From contig NZ_CP028035.1 of NCBI RefSeq assembly GCF_005491205.1, positions 3,844,001-3,908,000 on the forward strand: 64,000 bases of DNA, given 5' to 3'. Shown piece after piece: positions 63,892-64,000 of this stretch (within the stretch, counting starts at the first letter, position 1; each line of letters opens with the position of its first letter). This stretch comes from Nissabacter sp. SGAir0207. GTDB lineage: Bacteria > Pseudomonadota > Gammaproteobacteria > Enterobacterales > Enterobacteriaceae. The notes under the pieces were generated by a model. That model was not told the DNA's origin and made no database searches. It saw only the letters and a list, made by a program, of their open reading frames with translations. The translations under genes were made by a program, and so were the position numbers.

Positions 63892-64000
63892 TCAGGTGGC
63901 ATGACGCATCCCGTGGGCGTGGCGTCGGCAAAGTGGACAAAGCGCCTCCTCCGGCGATCTGTGCCGAAAAGATTGGCGGCACTGGCGGCAACGGCAGGTA
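63892..64000 (-). CDS. C-terminal end of a cysteine-rich, probably zinc-ribbon protein
   Basis: A minus-strand frame is open to the window edge and ends with TGA at 63892-63894, 10 bp before the dmsD-like start. The 35 visible residues read TCRCRQCRQSFRHRSPEEAL then CPLCRRHAHGMRHAT. They contain two Cys-x2-Cys pairs (CRQC and CPLC) separated by about 14 residues, as in a zinc ribbon, plus a His/Arg-rich tail. Only the tail is visible, so no family can be named; an iron-sulfur protein is a less likely alternative. Confidence 0.5.
   Translation of the reverse strand, partial: TCRCRQCRQSFRHRSPEEALCPLCRRHAHGMRHAT

Overview
The window is contiguous core chromosome of a gammaproteobacterium of the order Enterobacterales. 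Nearly every gene reads as a full-length orthologue of an Escherichia coli gene. The gene order, with gmk-rpoZ-spoT-trmH-recG joined through gltS-xanP-yicH to the fabY-to-mobB block and a single rRNA operon between mobB and yieP near oriC, is not that of E. coli. It is closer to what I recall of Yersinia and Serratia, so a Yersiniaceae-like or related organism is the best guess. The genus cannot be fixed by reading alone. GC content looks moderately high in genes and clearly lower in the long spacers around oriC and ahead of the atp operon.

Layout, left to right. 1-5779 (+): 3' end of gmk, then rpoZ, spoT, trmH and recG, the stringent-response and DNA-repair operon. 5788-10510: gltS (-) and, divergent from it, xanP and yicH (+), with a PurR operator before xanP. 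10565-15509 (-): fabY, dtd, yihY, yihX and typA. 15513-20193 (+): the nitrogen regulon core glnA-glnL-glnG with a sigma-54 promoter and NtrC sites, then the small gene yshB. 20199-22693 (-): hemN, an unnamed 58-codon reading frame, yihI and the sRNA CsrC. 22959-23606 (+): engB. 23712-29283 (-): Spot 42 sRNA, polA (with DnaA boxes upstream) and yihD-srkA-dsbA. 29423-30515 (+): mobAB. 30612-36027 (-): a complete 16S-tRNA-Glu-23S-5S operon with P1 and P2 promoters and terminator. 36182-36871 (+): yieP. 36872-42807 (-): rbsDACBKR for ribose uptake, with paired RbsR operators and a CRP site. 42898-44766 (-): kup. 45030-49080 (+): ravA-viaA, asnC and mioC. About 49103-49370: the replication origin oriC. 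49468-52098 (+): mnmG and rsmG. 52734-59645 (+): the nine-gene atp operon. 59901-63272 (+): glmU and glmS, followed by an empty attTn7 site. 63297-64000 (-): a DmsD/TorD-type chaperone and the 3' end of a cysteine-rich gene.

How it fits together. Genes on both sides of oriC are mostly transcribed away from it: the rRNA operon, rbs and kup to the left, and mnmG and atp to the right. mioC and asnC instead read toward the origin, as in E. coli. DnaA boxes occur in oriC, at the mioC promoter and upstream of polA.

No mobile element, prophage, CRISPR array or defence island was seen, and I found no convincing undescribed multi-gene system. The points worth a second look are small: a 58-codon frame between yihI and hemN, an orphan Fur-like box and CRP site in the long rsmG-atpI spacer, a shortened AtpB N-terminus, absence of asnA beside asnC, tandem hairpins between glmU and glmS, and paired operators at rbs.
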